The notes: generated by a model from the sequence alone, not told the origin. 64,000 nt of DNA from Candidatus Gastranaerophilales bacterium (GCA_900769355.1 CAAGGG010000023.1:9122-73121); one strand, 5' to 3'. Numbered from the stretch's first letter, positions 42,090 to 51,386 are shown. Program-made: numbers and translations.

Positions 42090-42554
42090 TTAATTATTTC
42101 TTAAATAAGTTATTTCAAATCTCTTGCAAGGTCTATATTTTTGAACCCTTGTAGTAAACTGAAATGCATCTTTTCTTTCACAGTTTTGATAAATATCAAG
42201 ACCTCTATCTAGCAAGATTTTCCAACCGTTATCTGTAGTTATACTTCTTGCATGAATTGTTGAATCGTATTTATAACTAAATTCAATGCCCATTTGCATA
42301 CAAGATTCTCGTATTGTTGCCAAGTTATTGTCTTGAGCTTGTTCATTATATTCATCTTTTGATGTTGTTAATTCAACTTCCACAACATCTGCTTCTGACT
42401 TGCATTTTTCAACAACTTCTAAAAGTTCCATTAAATTTAGTGTTTGATAGAAGTTTCTTATATATGGATCTATAATTGCAATGTGTTTTGCACCTTTAAA
42501 TATTGATCCGAATAACTTTTCGTAAGTTACTCCAATTTGTTCTTCTTCAATAAA
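42090..42554 (-). pseudogene. C-terminal fragment of a MIT_C-domain protein (BrxL/Lon-like tail)
   Basis: The minus frame reads IEEEQIGVTYEKLFG, GAKHIAIIDPYIRNFYQTLN, LMELLEVVEKCKSEADVVEV, then a C-terminal DSTIHARSITTDNGWKILLDRGLDIY and CKRFEITYLRNN. These are hallmarks of the MIT_C domain seen at the C-terminus of some Lon-like defence proteins (family recall). The frame meets a TAA at 42555-42557 and lacks a plausible start; the internal ATG at 42431 is mid-domain. The rest of the gene has been lost, exactly where the integrase module begins. Confidence 0.65.
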
Positions 42555-42593
42555 TTACGGCACATATGTTTAGTTAAAAAGCCTATTTTTGAT

Positions 42594-42848
42594 ATGAAAG
42601 ATCTCTCAGAGTATATTCTATCTCACAAAGCCGGAGATTGGTCTAAATTATCATATTCAGATGAAGAATTAATTTATGGTGAAAAAATTAACTTAAAAGA
42701 TTGCTGTAAATTATCAGGCTTATGCTATAACACATTTTATAGCTTTTTCCAACGAAATAATCTGCCTCATTTTAAATATGGACAGAAGGCAATCTTCTTA
42801 AAAAATTATATTACAGAATTAATCGATACAAATTTTATTACAGATTAG
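42594..42848 (+). CDS. Small excisionase-like protein upstream of integrase
   Basis: The 84-residue protein starts MKDLSEYILSHKAGDWSKL and has INLKDCCKLSGLCYNTFYSFFQRNNLPHFKYG, a winged-helix/excisionase (MerR-like) DNA-binding pattern. It ends seven bases before the integrase start, as recombination directionality factors often do. No Shine-Dalgarno is visible, so the start is uncertain. Confidence 0.6.
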   Translation: MKDLSEYILSHKAGDWSKLSYSDEELIYGEKINLKDCCKLSGLCYNTFYSFFQRNNLPHFKYGQKAIFLKNYITELIDTNFITD

Positions 42849-42855
42849 GGAGCGT

Positions 42856-44175
42856 ATGGATAACCAAGAACAAATAAACGCATTGATTATACAATTAACC
42901 AAACAGCAACAAGAGTTGAGTAAAAAAGAAAAGCTTATTAAAGATTTGGAAACTGAAAATATAAAACTCAAAAAAGGTGTTTCAATTAAAAACAATACTA
43001 AAATTAAAGGACTTTATCAAGTAACAAGAAAATCAGGTAAAGTTAAGTATGGTTTTACTATCTATGATGAAAATCATAAACGACGCAGATATGAAAATTT
43101 TGATACCCAATCTAAAGCAGAAAAAGCAAGAAGAGAGTTGCTTAATTTAAGGGATGAGAAAAAACTTGCACTGAGTATAAAAAATACCGAAATAACATTT
43201 GATTCTCTATATAAAGCCTATGTAACATACGCCGAAGCAAACAACTTTTCAATGAATACAATAACTTCTGGAGAAGGATTATATAGAAACTATCTTCAAT
43301 TCTTTTCTGATAAGAAAGTTGTTGATATCACCAAACAAGTTGTTCAAAACTGGGCAATTGAAGCAAAGAAGCAAATGCCTGTATATTCTTACAATAATAC
43401 TTTGAAAAAGGCTAAGGCAATTTGGAATTGTGCATTAAAAAACGATATTACGATTCAGCCCAATCCTTTTAATATTTTGTCTGCAATTAATATTAAAAAG
43501 GAAAGGAAAAATCGTGAAAATGTTCGTATAAATATGGAACAAGGTGCACTTTTAATTGAAGTTGCTAAGATGCTGTTTAATGACTACACTGCACCAATTA
43601 TTGCTTGTAGCTTCTATGCCGGAATGCGTCAAGGAGAAGTATTAGGTCTAAAATGGAGTGATATTGATTTTGAGGCTAAAACGATTGATATTCAACGCCA
43701 AATTCAAAGGATAACTAAGAAAAATCTACTCAAAATCTTAGAAGAAAATCCTAATTTATCTGAAGAGGATATCTTAATTACGGATAGATTAAAAACGGAA
43801 ACTTCTAGGTCAAAAATTGCTGTTCCTACAGTATTGATTGAGGAATTAAAGGAATATAGGACTTCTTTGATAAATAGAGGGGTGCTAGAAAATTTATGTT
43901 TTACAAAGTATGGTAAACCTTTAATTGCTGTTGATTTTATTAAACAAAGATTTCAAAGAGCATTAAAAGTAGCATTTGGTAAACGTAACTTCATGAAATT
44001 TCATGAATTGCGTGGTTCTTGTGCAACTATACTTCATAAGAAAGGAGTGCCGACTAAAGTAATACAAAAACTGCTCCGTCATGGAAGAGCTTCAATTACA
44101 GAAGATATTTATATCGACATTGATAATACTTCTGATTTTGTAAAACAAGAGCTTAATAGAGTTTTTGAGAATTGA
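42856..44175 (+). CDS. Tyrosine recombinase / phage-type integrase
   Basis: The 439-residue protein has an N-terminal coiled coil (IQLTKQQQELSKKEKLIKDL), an arm-binding-like domain (GLYQVTRKSGKVKYGFTIYD), a core-binding domain, and a catalytic domain. The catalytic Arg is in AGMRQGEVLGLKW (about 258), H-x-x-R in HELRGS (383/386), the third His/Arg in LLRHGRA and the nucleophilic Tyr in EDIYID (about 420). All are present, so it could be active. GGGAG precedes the ATG. It ends close to the convergent HerA gene. Confidence 0.92.
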   Translation: MDNQEQINALIIQLTKQQQELSKKEKLIKDLETENIKLKKGVSIKNNTKIKGLYQVTRKSGKVKYGFTIYDENHKRRRYENFDTQSKAEKARRELLNLRDEKKLALSIKNTEITFDSLYKAYVTYAEANNFSMNTITSGEGLYRNYLQFFSDKKVVDITKQVVQNWAIEAKKQMPVYSYNNTLKKAKAIWNCALKNDITIQPNPFNILSAINIKKERKNRENVRINMEQGALLIEVAKMLFNDYTAPIIACSFYAGMRQGEVLGLKWSDIDFEAKTIDIQRQIQRITKKNLLKILEENPNLSEEDILITDRLKTETSRSKIAVPTVLIEELKEYRTSLINRGVLENLCFTKYGKPLIAVDFIKQRFQRALKVAFGKRNFMKFHELRGSCATILHKKGVPTKVIQKLLRHGRASITEDIYIDIDNTSDFVKQELNRVFEN

Positions 44176-44224
44176 AGCTTATAAACTACCTTTTCAGAAC
44201 ACTTTGTAAGACAAGATTTTTACA

Positions 44225-45907
44225 TTAATTATTATTTATTCCTTGTTTTCTCCAAGCATCTAAAACCTCGGGAATATTTACTTCTTCATGAGGTTTTGAC
44301 CATTCATTAAAGAAAGATGTATCTTCGCTGTCAGGTGTCGGATTAGGTATATCGATTTTTATACGTGTTGGCATAATAACTGAATCACCAAGTAATATAC
44401 ATTCTCCTCTCCTTAGTGAAGAAAACATTGTTGTGATACTGGCTATAGAATCAGGCAAAAGTCGTTTAACATAGGATTGATCATCTGGATTAGTTATACG
44501 TAAGCATAAAAAAGTATTACATTGTGAAAGAATAGTCGCAGAGACTTCTCTTGGTCGTTGACTTATTATAGTCAGGCTAGCTCCATATTTACGCCCTTCT
44601 TTTGCAATCCTTTCTGCTGACAGACGAGCCGCTTTAGAGGCAGGATCATATTCATTTAAATATAAATGTGCTTCATCACAAAAAATAGCAAGAGGATAAC
44701 TCTGATTATTTAATTTTTTGTACCAATAACAAAAATCAAAAAAACATCTTAATAATAAAGATATAACGGATGTTCTAACATCAAAAGGTATTGGACTAAT
44801 ATCAAGAATAACAATCTTTTTGGGTTGTTCTTCTTCACCCAATATTTTTTTGAATAAATCTGACATTGAAGCTGAGGTATTATATTTTTGAGGTTTAAAT
44901 ATTAAATTATATCTAACATCATTTAATTTTGAATCAATACGTGTCAATAATCTTGTAAATTGACCGTTGAAGTCTCCTTTTTTAGTTCCAGAACGAGCAC
45001 CTGGAACCATTTCACAATCTAAATCTCTAAATTGATTTAAGATTGCCTCAAAATCAAAATAAACTGGAGTATCCACATTTATCTTAGGAATATTTAAAGC
45101 TTGATTTTCTGGATGGTTCTGTTTGCTTTCTTGTAAAAGTCTTCTGAATAAAGCTGTTTGATTTGGGGCCGCAGATTCACTACGGTCAACCATTAAATCT
45201 AAAAGTTCTTCACAATTCATTAACCAGTATGGTAATTCAAGTGACGAAGCATCAATATAATCAGCATAATCTCCAAAAGCATTTTTATATTCTCCATGCA
45301 AGTCGAGTAAAACAACCGTTGATTTTTCCAAATCTGCTATTTTTTGAAGAAAAGACGCAACTGTCCAAGATTTACCACTACCAGTTTGTCCTAAAATCGC
45401 AGCATGTCTGCTTAAAAATGCATCTAAGTTTATTAATGCTCTTTGTTGTGGCATTAAAGAAAGTTTTCCTAAGTTAAAATTCCCAGCAGAATAATTAGAG
45501 TATATTGAGTTTATTGTAGTATTTGAAACTGCAAAAACTTCACTATTAATTGTGGGTAAAATATCTGTACCTTTTTCAAATTTTCCTTGTTCATTAATTG
45601 TTCCAAAAGGAACAAGTGATAAAATCCTTTGAGGTAATTCAACCCCAACACCAGTTTCACAATTTGAAGAATTCCCTTCTTTCATTTTTATACCAGAAAC
45701 CATACATAATAACATACCACTTGCAAGCTGAATTTTAAGAAATGTTCCTGGTTGTCCAATTAAAATGGGAACAGGGCCATTTTCAGAAGAAATATTAATC
45801 TGCATATTTGCAGGGACCCCAGAATTTTCCTGAATGCTATCTTCTAGCACTATATCTATAGCATCACCTATAACACCTATGACTTTACCAATTTTGTAAC
45901 TGCTCAT
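44225..45907 (-). CDS. herA: HerA-type ATPase of a SIR2-HerA defence pair
   Basis: HerA is a hexameric FtsK/HerA-superfamily ATPase. The 560-residue protein starts MSSYKIGKVIGVIGDAIDIV with the HAS barrel. It then has Walker A GQTGSGKS (173-180), VVLLDLHGEYK, Walker B LAIFCDEAHLYL (DEAH 411-414) and the arginine-finger region ISQRPREVSATILSQCNTF. It is the second gene after the SIR2 gene, seven bases downstream. SIR2-HerA pairs are known anti-phage systems (also called Nezha), in which HerA assembles with the SIR2 NADase. Placement here next to an integrase fits. Confidence 0.92.
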   Translation of the reverse strand: MSSYKIGKVIGVIGDAIDIVLEDSIQENSGVPANMQINISSENGPVPILIGQPGTFLKIQLASGMLLCMVSGIKMKEGNSSNCETGVGVELPQRILSLVPFGTINEQGKFEKGTDILPTINSEVFAVSNTTINSIYSNYSAGNFNLGKLSLMPQQRALINLDAFLSRHAAILGQTGSGKSWTVASFLQKIADLEKSTVVLLDLHGEYKNAFGDYADYIDASSLELPYWLMNCEELLDLMVDRSESAAPNQTALFRRLLQESKQNHPENQALNIPKINVDTPVYFDFEAILNQFRDLDCEMVPGARSGTKKGDFNGQFTRLLTRIDSKLNDVRYNLIFKPQKYNTSASMSDLFKKILGEEEQPKKIVILDISPIPFDVRTSVISLLLRCFFDFCYWYKKLNNQSYPLAIFCDEAHLYLNEYDPASKAARLSAERIAKEGRKYGASLTIISQRPREVSATILSQCNTFLCLRITNPDDQSYVKRLLPDSIASITTMFSSLRRGECILLGDSVIMPTRIKIDIPNPTPDSEDTSFFNEWSKPHEEVNIPEVLDAWRKQGINNN

Positions 45908-45914
45908 GATACTC

Positions 45915-47012
45915 CTATTCTGTTATATAGTTAATGAATTTCGAAAATTTCCACAATTCATTTTTGTATTCTATAGTCTCACCATTAAAATGAATATAAT
46001 CTTTGGTTAAATAATTAAAAGAAGAAAAATCTTTAAGAGGCTTAATACAATCTGGTTCTGTTTCAAATAATGCAAAAATCCTTAAATTCCCATTTCGTAA
46101 TTTGGGTAGTAAAAGTCGATCATTAATATGCTCATCTCTATAACTATATCCACTGGATAATAGATATTTAACATTATTTCCTAATATATTATTTGCGTAT
46201 ACAAAAAATTTATCGTAAGGATGAGCAAGAGTATCATCTAATTTTTTACGTTCTGGAAAAATCATAACTTCATGATAGTCGGGAGGAACAAGAGAACTAT
46301 CGCAAAGTTCTAAAACGTCATTTTCACTATTTTTATACCAAGATAAAGATCCATGAAGCTTACATAATTTCAAATGAGCTTCCTTATGTTCTTCAAATGG
46401 AATCATTCTTCTAGTTTTTTGAGGTTTATAATATCCTTGAATCCTTGTCAAGCAATCAAGATCAAAAAAACGACGAGATATACCACAAAAACCATTCTCG
46501 ATATTAAGCTTGCAATTTGAACTAGCCAATTCAAACAATAAATCATAATTAGTAGTAAAAATCCAAAAAGGAATGCTGTTTATACCAATTCTATTTTTAA
46601 GAAAGTCTAAAAATTTAACATGATATTCTAAATTTGGATTTTGAACATTTTTTAAAGTTTCATATATTACTTTGCGAAGTTTTTGCTCTAGATTATAACT
46701 GACTGTATAATACCCACTTATAGCTTTTAAGTCACTTATCATGTTGAGCAATATTTCCACATCTGGAAATTTATCATTTATATTATATTTTATATCAGAT
46801 TCTTTATTGAATTTGTCAATCGCTGTTTCAATAATTCCAATGTCACTTGGACTCAGTTTTGAAGCAACTATTTTAGTTAAGCCTGACATTAGAGGATAAC
46901 CTGCTTCATAAGATGTTCCAGCTCCGAACAAAAAACCGACATGTGCAAAACCTTTTGAAATTGTTGGAATAAGTATTTCTTTTGTTAAAGTAAAAGGCTT
47001 TTTGGCTGACAT
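45915..47012 (-). CDS. SIR2-family NADase effector of a SIR2-HerA defence pair
   Basis: The 365-residue protein has the NAD-binding GAGTSYEAGYP at residues 30-40, the FTTNYDLLFE motif (153-162) and LHGSLSWYK (220-228). These are the SIR2-like signature of bacterial abortive-infection NADases. There is no deacetylase zinc cluster. The C-terminal YSYRDEHINDRLLLP matches defence SIR2 proteins. It precedes herA in the same operon and has a clear promoter upstream. Confidence 0.92.
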   Translation of the reverse strand: MSAKKPFTLTKEILIPTISKGFAHVGFLFGAGTSYEAGYPLMSGLTKIVASKLSPSDIGIIETAIDKFNKESDIKYNINDKFPDVEILLNMISDLKAISGYYTVSYNLEQKLRKVIYETLKNVQNPNLEYHVKFLDFLKNRIGINSIPFWIFTTNYDLLFELASSNCKLNIENGFCGISRRFFDLDCLTRIQGYYKPQKTRRMIPFEEHKEAHLKLCKLHGSLSWYKNSENDVLELCDSSLVPPDYHEVMIFPERKKLDDTLAHPYDKFFVYANNILGNNVKYLLSSGYSYRDEHINDRLLLPKLRNGNLRIFALFETEPDCIKPLKDFSSFNYLTKDYIHFNGETIEYKNELWKFSKFINYITE

Positions 47013-47051
47013 AATATATTCCCTTATGTATGTTTATTAATCTTATATTTA

Positions 47052-47080
47052 ACTATACTACGATAAACGTTATTGTACAA
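47052..47080 (-). promoter_or_regulatory. Promoter of the SIR2-HerA operon
   Basis: On the minus strand TTGTAC, 17 bases, TATAGT. The predicted start is about 30 bases before the SIR2 ATG. Confidence 0.6.
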
Positions 47081-47189
47081 ATTTGTGAAATTTTTTAAAT
47101 TATAATATCAGTAGGGCATTTAAAATTTTAACAAAAGACGAATTGTTAAAAACAAAATGGAATGTTTTTGGAATGTTTTTTATTGCATT

Positions 47190-47216
47190 AAAAAAGAGAC
47201 TCTTAAAAGTCTCTTT
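47190..47216 (-). terminator. Terminator of tRNA-Asp
   Basis: The minus strand reads AAAGAGACTTTTAAGAGTCTC followed by TTTTTT directly after the tRNA 3' end. Confidence 0.88.
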
Positions 47217-47219
47217 AAA

Positions 47220-47297
47220 TGGCGGGAACGACGAGGCTCGAACTCGCGACCTCATGCGTGACAGGCATGCGCTCTAACCAAACTGAGCTACGCTCCC
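47220..47297 (-). tRNA. trnD: tRNA-Asp (GTC anticodon), CCA encoded
   Basis: The minus strand folds completely. The acceptor pairs GGGAGCG with CGTTCCC, the D-arm is GCTC/GAGC, the anticodon stem CATGC/GCATG holds CTGTCAC (anticodon GTC), the variable region is AGGTC, and the T-arm is GCGAG-TTCGAGC-CTCGT. Discriminator G and a genomic CCA follow. It has its own promoter and terminator and bounds the defence island. Confidence 0.97.
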
Positions 47298-47329
47298 ATA
47301 TTCTGTTTTCAAGCCCTTCGACAAGATTT

Positions 47330-47358
47330 ATTATAATATGCTGATTTTTTTTTTGCAA
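47330..47358 (-). promoter_or_regulatory. Promoter of tRNA-Asp
   Basis: On the minus strand TTGCAA, 17 bases including an A10 tract, then TATAAT. The start would lie about 25 bases before the tRNA. Confidence 0.75.
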
Positions 47359-47454
47359 TACTTTTATTCAAAATTTTTTATAAATATATGTAAATATATG
47401 TAAATATTTACAATTATTTGTCAATTTTTATCCTTTACAGCTCTTTAAACCCCA

Positions 47455-48210
47455 GTGAACACTATCTCTCAACAAATTAAACAACCTTCATTCTCATCAA
47501 GATGTCCTGAAATTCGTGATGCACAATGGGTATGCCAAAAAGTTAAATCTTTCCCTCACATATCATCAACAAAAATTACAATTCCAGTAACTGATTTAGC
47601 ATACAAACACCCTACTCTATATGACAAATTTACAAAATTTCCTTATGCTAATTTATTCAAAATACCTGAAGAACACAAAATAGTTAGAATATTTGAATGG
47701 CAAACAAGGCTTGTTGAGAAAATAAATCGTGCTCGAGAAGAATGGCGAGTCCATAGGAATGGAGATTTTAAAACCGTTGGCGCAATCTTAGGACAATTTA
47801 AGTACAACAAACTCGGCAATTGCGGAGAAGACGCTTTCCTTTCCGCTGCAATTTTAAGACTAAATAGAATTGAAAATGCATATACAGCTTGTCTAAAAAT
47901 AGACAAATTATCACAAGACCATGCCGTTTGTGTGTTCAACAGAAGCGGAAAGCCATATTCCGGCAAAATTGATAGAGACACAATTATTATCGATCCTTGG
48001 ATTGGAGTAGCAGATTTTGCAACAAACGTTTTTCAAAAATACAAAGACTCTTTCTCAAAATATTTTGTAGGACTTAACCAAGACTCAAAAATCTCATTTG
48101 ACAAAATTCGAAGAATTAATATCTCAGGCGAAGAAGAATTTTTATTAACACTTAAACGACCGGAATTACTTTACCCAGAAAGCAATCGCTGTTTTATGCA
48201 AAAGAAATAG
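47455..48210 (+). CDS. Putative papain/transglutaminase-fold protein with Cys-His-Asp triad
   Basis: The 251-residue protein has KLGNCGEDAFLSAAIL (Cys123), DHAVCVFN (His156) and IIIDPWIGVAD (Asp180), the spacing seen in papain-like fold proteases and transglutaminase-like effectors, YopT-like in outline. The N-terminal 100 residues show no known domain and no signal peptide. The start is GTG at 47455 with no clear Shine-Dalgarno, so it is uncertain. It is unrelated in sequence to the calpain-like protein at 22552. Substrate unknown. Confidence 0.6.
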   Translation: MNTISQQIKQPSFSSRCPEIRDAQWVCQKVKSFPHISSTKITIPVTDLAYKHPTLYDKFTKFPYANLFKIPEEHKIVRIFEWQTRLVEKINRAREEWRVHRNGDFKTVGAILGQFKYNKLGNCGEDAFLSAAILRLNRIENAYTACLKIDKLSQDHAVCVFNRSGKPYSGKIDRDTIIIDPWIGVADFATNVFQKYKDSFSKYFVGLNQDSKISFDKIRRINISGEEEFLLTLKRPELLYPESNRCFMQKK

Positions 48211-48226
48211 TTAAAAGAAAAATTCA

Positions 48227-48532
48227 TTAGTAAAGAGGTTTTGTTGAACGTATCCAAGTAAAACCGTTTGAACATACTTTTCTATTGGGTTTACAAACTA
48301 TACCTTCTTTTACGTAAAGAGGCTGTTTTGAGTTCGTCACAACAACATGCCTACCAATTATGCATTTTCTCATGTCTTCTCGACAGACAATTCCAGGAGC
48401 ATTTTCTACTGTTTTATAGTTGCTATGAGAACTATTTACAACTTCCGTTCCCGAAATATATTCCATACTGTAAGCGATAGAACTAATATTTACAAGAACC
48501 CCTATACAAAAGTAAATAACAAGTTTTTTCAT
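48227..48532 (-). CDS. Small secreted cysteine protein with two internal repeats
   Basis: The 101-residue product starts with a signal peptide (MKKLVIYFCIGVLVNISSIAYS). The mature part has two related units, GIVCREDMRKCIIGRHVVVT...SKQPLY and GIVCKPNRKVCSNGFTWI...TKPLY, each with C-x6-C. Each unit probably forms one disulphide in the periplasm or outside. I do not recognise a family. Confidence 0.72.
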   Translation of the reverse strand: MKKLVIYFCIGVLVNISSIAYSMEYISGTEVVNSSHSNYKTVENAPGIVCREDMRKCIIGRHVVVTNSKQPLYVKEGIVCKPNRKVCSNGFTWIRSTKPLY

Positions 48533-48556
48533 ACAGTGATTCTAGCATATTGCACT

Positions 48557-48595
48557 AAAAAACGCAAGCCAAACTTTAAAGGGAAGGCTTGCGTT
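48557..48595 (-). terminator. Terminator of the GH57 gene
   Basis: AACGCAAGCC and GGCTTGCGTT form a perfect 10-bp stem with a 15-base loop; on the minus strand it ends in a T-run (GCGTTTTTTAG). Confidence 0.85.
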
Positions 48596-48614
48596 TCTTA
48601 CAATTTTAAGAAGT

Positions 48615-50333
48615 CTATTTATACAGCGGAGCCAATTTTGCTGACTGTTGCGGAATCACACCTTCTTCAATTGACTGATAAACTCTGTAATCAATTGTTG
48701 GGAAGCAGTTGTCAATATCTTCGATTTCTTTCAATTTAGCTTCATCAATATTACCGCTTTCAATCATATCGCAAATTGTTTCAAACCTGTCAACATGCTC
48801 TCTAAATCTGTCTGTTGCATAATCTTTTGCCTGCCATGTTGTAATCAAGAACGGCCAGTCTGAACTTTGCAACAACAAGTTTTCACGCGCCATTTGTTTC
48901 AACGCTCTCAAAAGCAACTTGTTATCAGGAATTTCTGAATACTTATCGGCAATTGCACAAATTCTTTTTTCGCAAGCATGAATAATAGGCCACATCCATT
49001 CTGTCAAATGGTTATTCCATACATAGAAGTGTCCGCCTTGCCCCCAAGAGCTTTCTGGGATTTGGATAGCTTCTTTTGGTGGGTGAGAATGAACGTACTC
49101 GCCTGCAGTCATTCTTTCAACTTCCGGCAAGTATGCGTTGAACTTTTTAATAACTTGTTTAATAAATTCAACACCTTCAAACCACCAGTGTCCGAACAAT
49201 TCAGTATCAAATGAAACCATTACCAAACCTTCTTTACCTGTTGCTTTTTTGTAGTCGTTAAGCATGTGATAAATCAAAGTTGTGTAGTGATCTGAGTTTT
49301 CATTAATTTTATTTAATGCCAAAACAGGATCATAAAGCATTTTGTCGCCTAAATCAGTCTTAGGAGATGTAATTCTCCAGTAGTGCATACCAGATTTTGC
49401 ATCTTTTCTGTGGAATTCTCTGTAAACACCATCACCAGGGTATCCATCAGCCGCTGACCAAACCTGATAACCAGCTCTTTCGTTACGTCCCATAACTGCA
49501 ACTTGTGCATCTGGAAGCCAGTAAGCAGAATATGTATCATAACCTGTTGCCGGTCTATCCGGTAGCGGAATATATTCAATATTTCCGTAAACACCGATTA
49601 CACGTCTGTTTCCGATAGAATTACCACCTTCGATTACGTGAGATTCTGTAAAGAAATATTCAATATCGTTATTTTGAAGAGTAACTTCTATTGCCGGACG
49701 CCAATGTTTTTTGCCATCTTTGCCAACATATTCATAACCTTGTCGGTACGCACATTCAGGCAACCAGCAACCGCATGCTTTCTTTCCAAACAATCTCTTT
49801 GTTGTATCAGAACCAACTTTGAATTGAGCATTCAAGTTGCTATCTGTTGCCAACAATGGAGAAAATCCGTGGGTTGCACCTGATGTTGTAATTTCAATAC
49901 AACCTAAATCTTGGAACTTTTTGAACTGAGCAATCAAATCTTTATTATACTTGTTAATAAAAGAATCTTTTATATTTGAAAACCAATCAAAATAGTATTT
50001 AGCCAAATATTTTAAGTGTTGAGAATGAGGCACTTCAGGATCCGGATATCTGTCCAAATCTTTAGAAACCTGTGCAATTCTGGAATCAACATATTTGATA
50101 AACCCTTCTTTCAAGTGTTCATCATTCAATTGTTCCGCAAGAATAGGTGTAATACCTACTGTCAACTTAGCCTTAATTCCTTCGTCGTACAATTCTGAAA
50201 TTGCATTCAACAAAGGAATGTAAGTTTCAGCCATACATTCATAAAGGTTTTCTTCCCCAAAAGGCCACATACCGGCTTTTCTGTAATAAGGAAGATGGCT
50301 ATGTAACATAAATACGAATTGTCCTACTGACAT
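48615..50333 (-). CDS. GH57 family 1,4-alpha-glucan branching enzyme (DUF1957)
   Basis: GH57 branching enzymes create alpha-1,6 links in glycogen. The 572-residue protein begins MSVGQFVFMLHSHLPYYRKAG (GH57 conserved region 1, HSHLPY) and has ITTSGATHGF (region 2), CGCWLPECAY (region 3, nucleophile Glu), VSFDTELFGHWWFEG (region 4, acid Asp), and a helical C-terminus including SSWGQGGHFYVWNN. The ATG at 50333 follows GGAGG; an ATG four codons upstream is less likely. Such enzymes are common in cyanobacteria and relatives. Confidence 0.93.
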   Translation of the reverse strand: MSVGQFVFMLHSHLPYYRKAGMWPFGEENLYECMAETYIPLLNAISELYDEGIKAKLTVGITPILAEQLNDEHLKEGFIKYVDSRIAQVSKDLDRYPDPEVPHSQHLKYLAKYYFDWFSNIKDSFINKYNKDLIAQFKKFQDLGCIEITTSGATHGFSPLLATDSNLNAQFKVGSDTTKRLFGKKACGCWLPECAYRQGYEYVGKDGKKHWRPAIEVTLQNNDIEYFFTESHVIEGGNSIGNRRVIGVYGNIEYIPLPDRPATGYDTYSAYWLPDAQVAVMGRNERAGYQVWSAADGYPGDGVYREFHRKDAKSGMHYWRITSPKTDLGDKMLYDPVLALNKINENSDHYTTLIYHMLNDYKKATGKEGLVMVSFDTELFGHWWFEGVEFIKQVIKKFNAYLPEVERMTAGEYVHSHPPKEAIQIPESSWGQGGHFYVWNNHLTEWMWPIIHACEKRICAIADKYSEIPDNKLLLRALKQMARENLLLQSSDWPFLITTWQAKDYATDRFREHVDRFETICDMIESGNIDEAKLKEIEDIDNCFPTIDYRVYQSIEEGVIPQQSAKLAPLYK

Positions 50334-50531
50334 CTGTGCCTCCATATCTTATTTAAACGAATTATTATATACTATAATTCTTACTTATATATAATTTATA
50401 CCACAAATGTCTAAAAAAAATAATCCTTTAGAACTAATTCTTGTGTATATTTGTTACAAATATTAACAGAGTTTTTGGAAAGTACGACAGGAGTAGCATT
50501 TTGAGATTGTTTGTAAAAATTAACAATCCAC

Positions 50532-50560
50532 TTGAAAAAAAATAAGATTTAAAGTAATAT
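50532..50560 (+). promoter_or_regulatory. Promoter of rpsT
   Basis: TTGAAA, 17 bases, TAATAT. The leader of about 65 bases carries a TTCGG...CCGAA hairpin (50587-50605) just before the ribosome site. Confidence 0.6.
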
Positions 50561-50631
50561 TAAGTTACTCACAATCCTCAAGATTGTTCGGTGTCATTAG
50601 CCGAACGCAAGAGTAAAGAAAGGCAAATAAA

Positions 50632-50901
50632 ATGGCAAATATTAAATCTGCTAAAAAAAGAGTACTAGTAGCTGAAAGAAATAGACTTAGAAACCAAGCT
50701 TTCAGAACATCTATCAAAACTGCGGTTAAAAAAGTTCTAGAACTTGCGCAAGGTGAAGATAAAAATGCATTGAACACAGCATTGTCAAAAGCATACCAAC
50801 TATGCGACAAAGCAGTTTCTAAGGGTATTTTGCACAAAAATACTGCTGCTAGAAAAAAATCAAGATTAACTATTGCTGTAAATAAATTACAAGCAAAATA
50901 G
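50632..50901 (+). CDS. rpsT: 30S ribosomal protein S20
   Basis: The 89-residue basic helical protein starts MANIKSAKKRVLVAERNRLRN and contains the LSKAYQLCDKAVSKGILHKN region and KSRLTIAVNKL, which match S20 along its full length. S20 binds 16S rRNA helices 9 and 44. It is monocistronic with promoter and terminator visible. Confidence 0.97.
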   Translation: MANIKSAKKRVLVAERNRLRNQAFRTSIKTAVKKVLELAQGEDKNALNTALSKAYQLCDKAVSKGILHKNTAARKKSRLTIAVNKLQAK

Positions 50902-50926
50902 TTATTTGCTAAGAGGTTAATAAAGA

Positions 50927-50956
50927 GAAGGTACCGAATTTGGTGCCTTCTTTTTT
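50927..50956 (+). terminator. Terminator of rpsT
   Basis: GAAGGTACC, loop GAATTT, GGTGCCTTC (one G-U) and six Ts. Confidence 0.88.
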
Positions 50957-51170
50957 GGCATATTAATTTGTTCTGTTTTGTTTAATCTTGACATTGTATC
51001 CTCTTACTTTGATTTACAATTTAATTATAAACCTGTACCACGTCAAATTATGACGCAGTACAGAGTTATTGAATATTTATTTAATTTTATGCCAAAACAT
51101 GTCGTAACATATTTTATAACTAGACTACCAGGCTATACTTGAATGCAGATAATTATAGCACAATAATATT

Positions 51171-51386
51171 ATGTTAGAGGATAAATGCAAGTTATTTGCT
51201 CAAAATATTAAGAAATATAGAGAAAGTAAGGGATATTCAAAAACGAAGTTGGTTGAACTAGCTGACTGTGATTTGACATATATCGGTAAAATTGAAAAAT
51301 CTGAAAAATATCCTAATCTTAAAATGATTTTCAAACTTGCAGAAGCTCTAGACATTCCAACTAAAGATTTGTTTGATTTTGAATAA
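51171..51386 (+). CDS. XRE-family helix-turn-helix regulator
   Basis: The 71-residue protein is a single Cro/CI helix-turn-helix domain: FAQNIKKYRESKGYSKTKLV, ADCDLTYIGKIEKSEKYPNL, IFKLAEALDIPTKDLFDF. Such one-domain regulators are typical of mobile elements. It lies at the left edge of the decayed integrative element next to rpsT. Confidence 0.85.
   Translation: MLEDKCKLFAQNIKKYRESKGYSKTKLVELADCDLTYIGKIEKSEKYPNLKMIFKLAEALDIPTKDLFDFE

Noticed and set aside
47220..47297. tRNA-Asp as the attachment site of the integrase at 42856
   Set aside because: The tRNA has an intact CCA end and terminator on the island side, and I found no repeat of its 3' end near the other edge of the island. The integrase is also 3 kb away.
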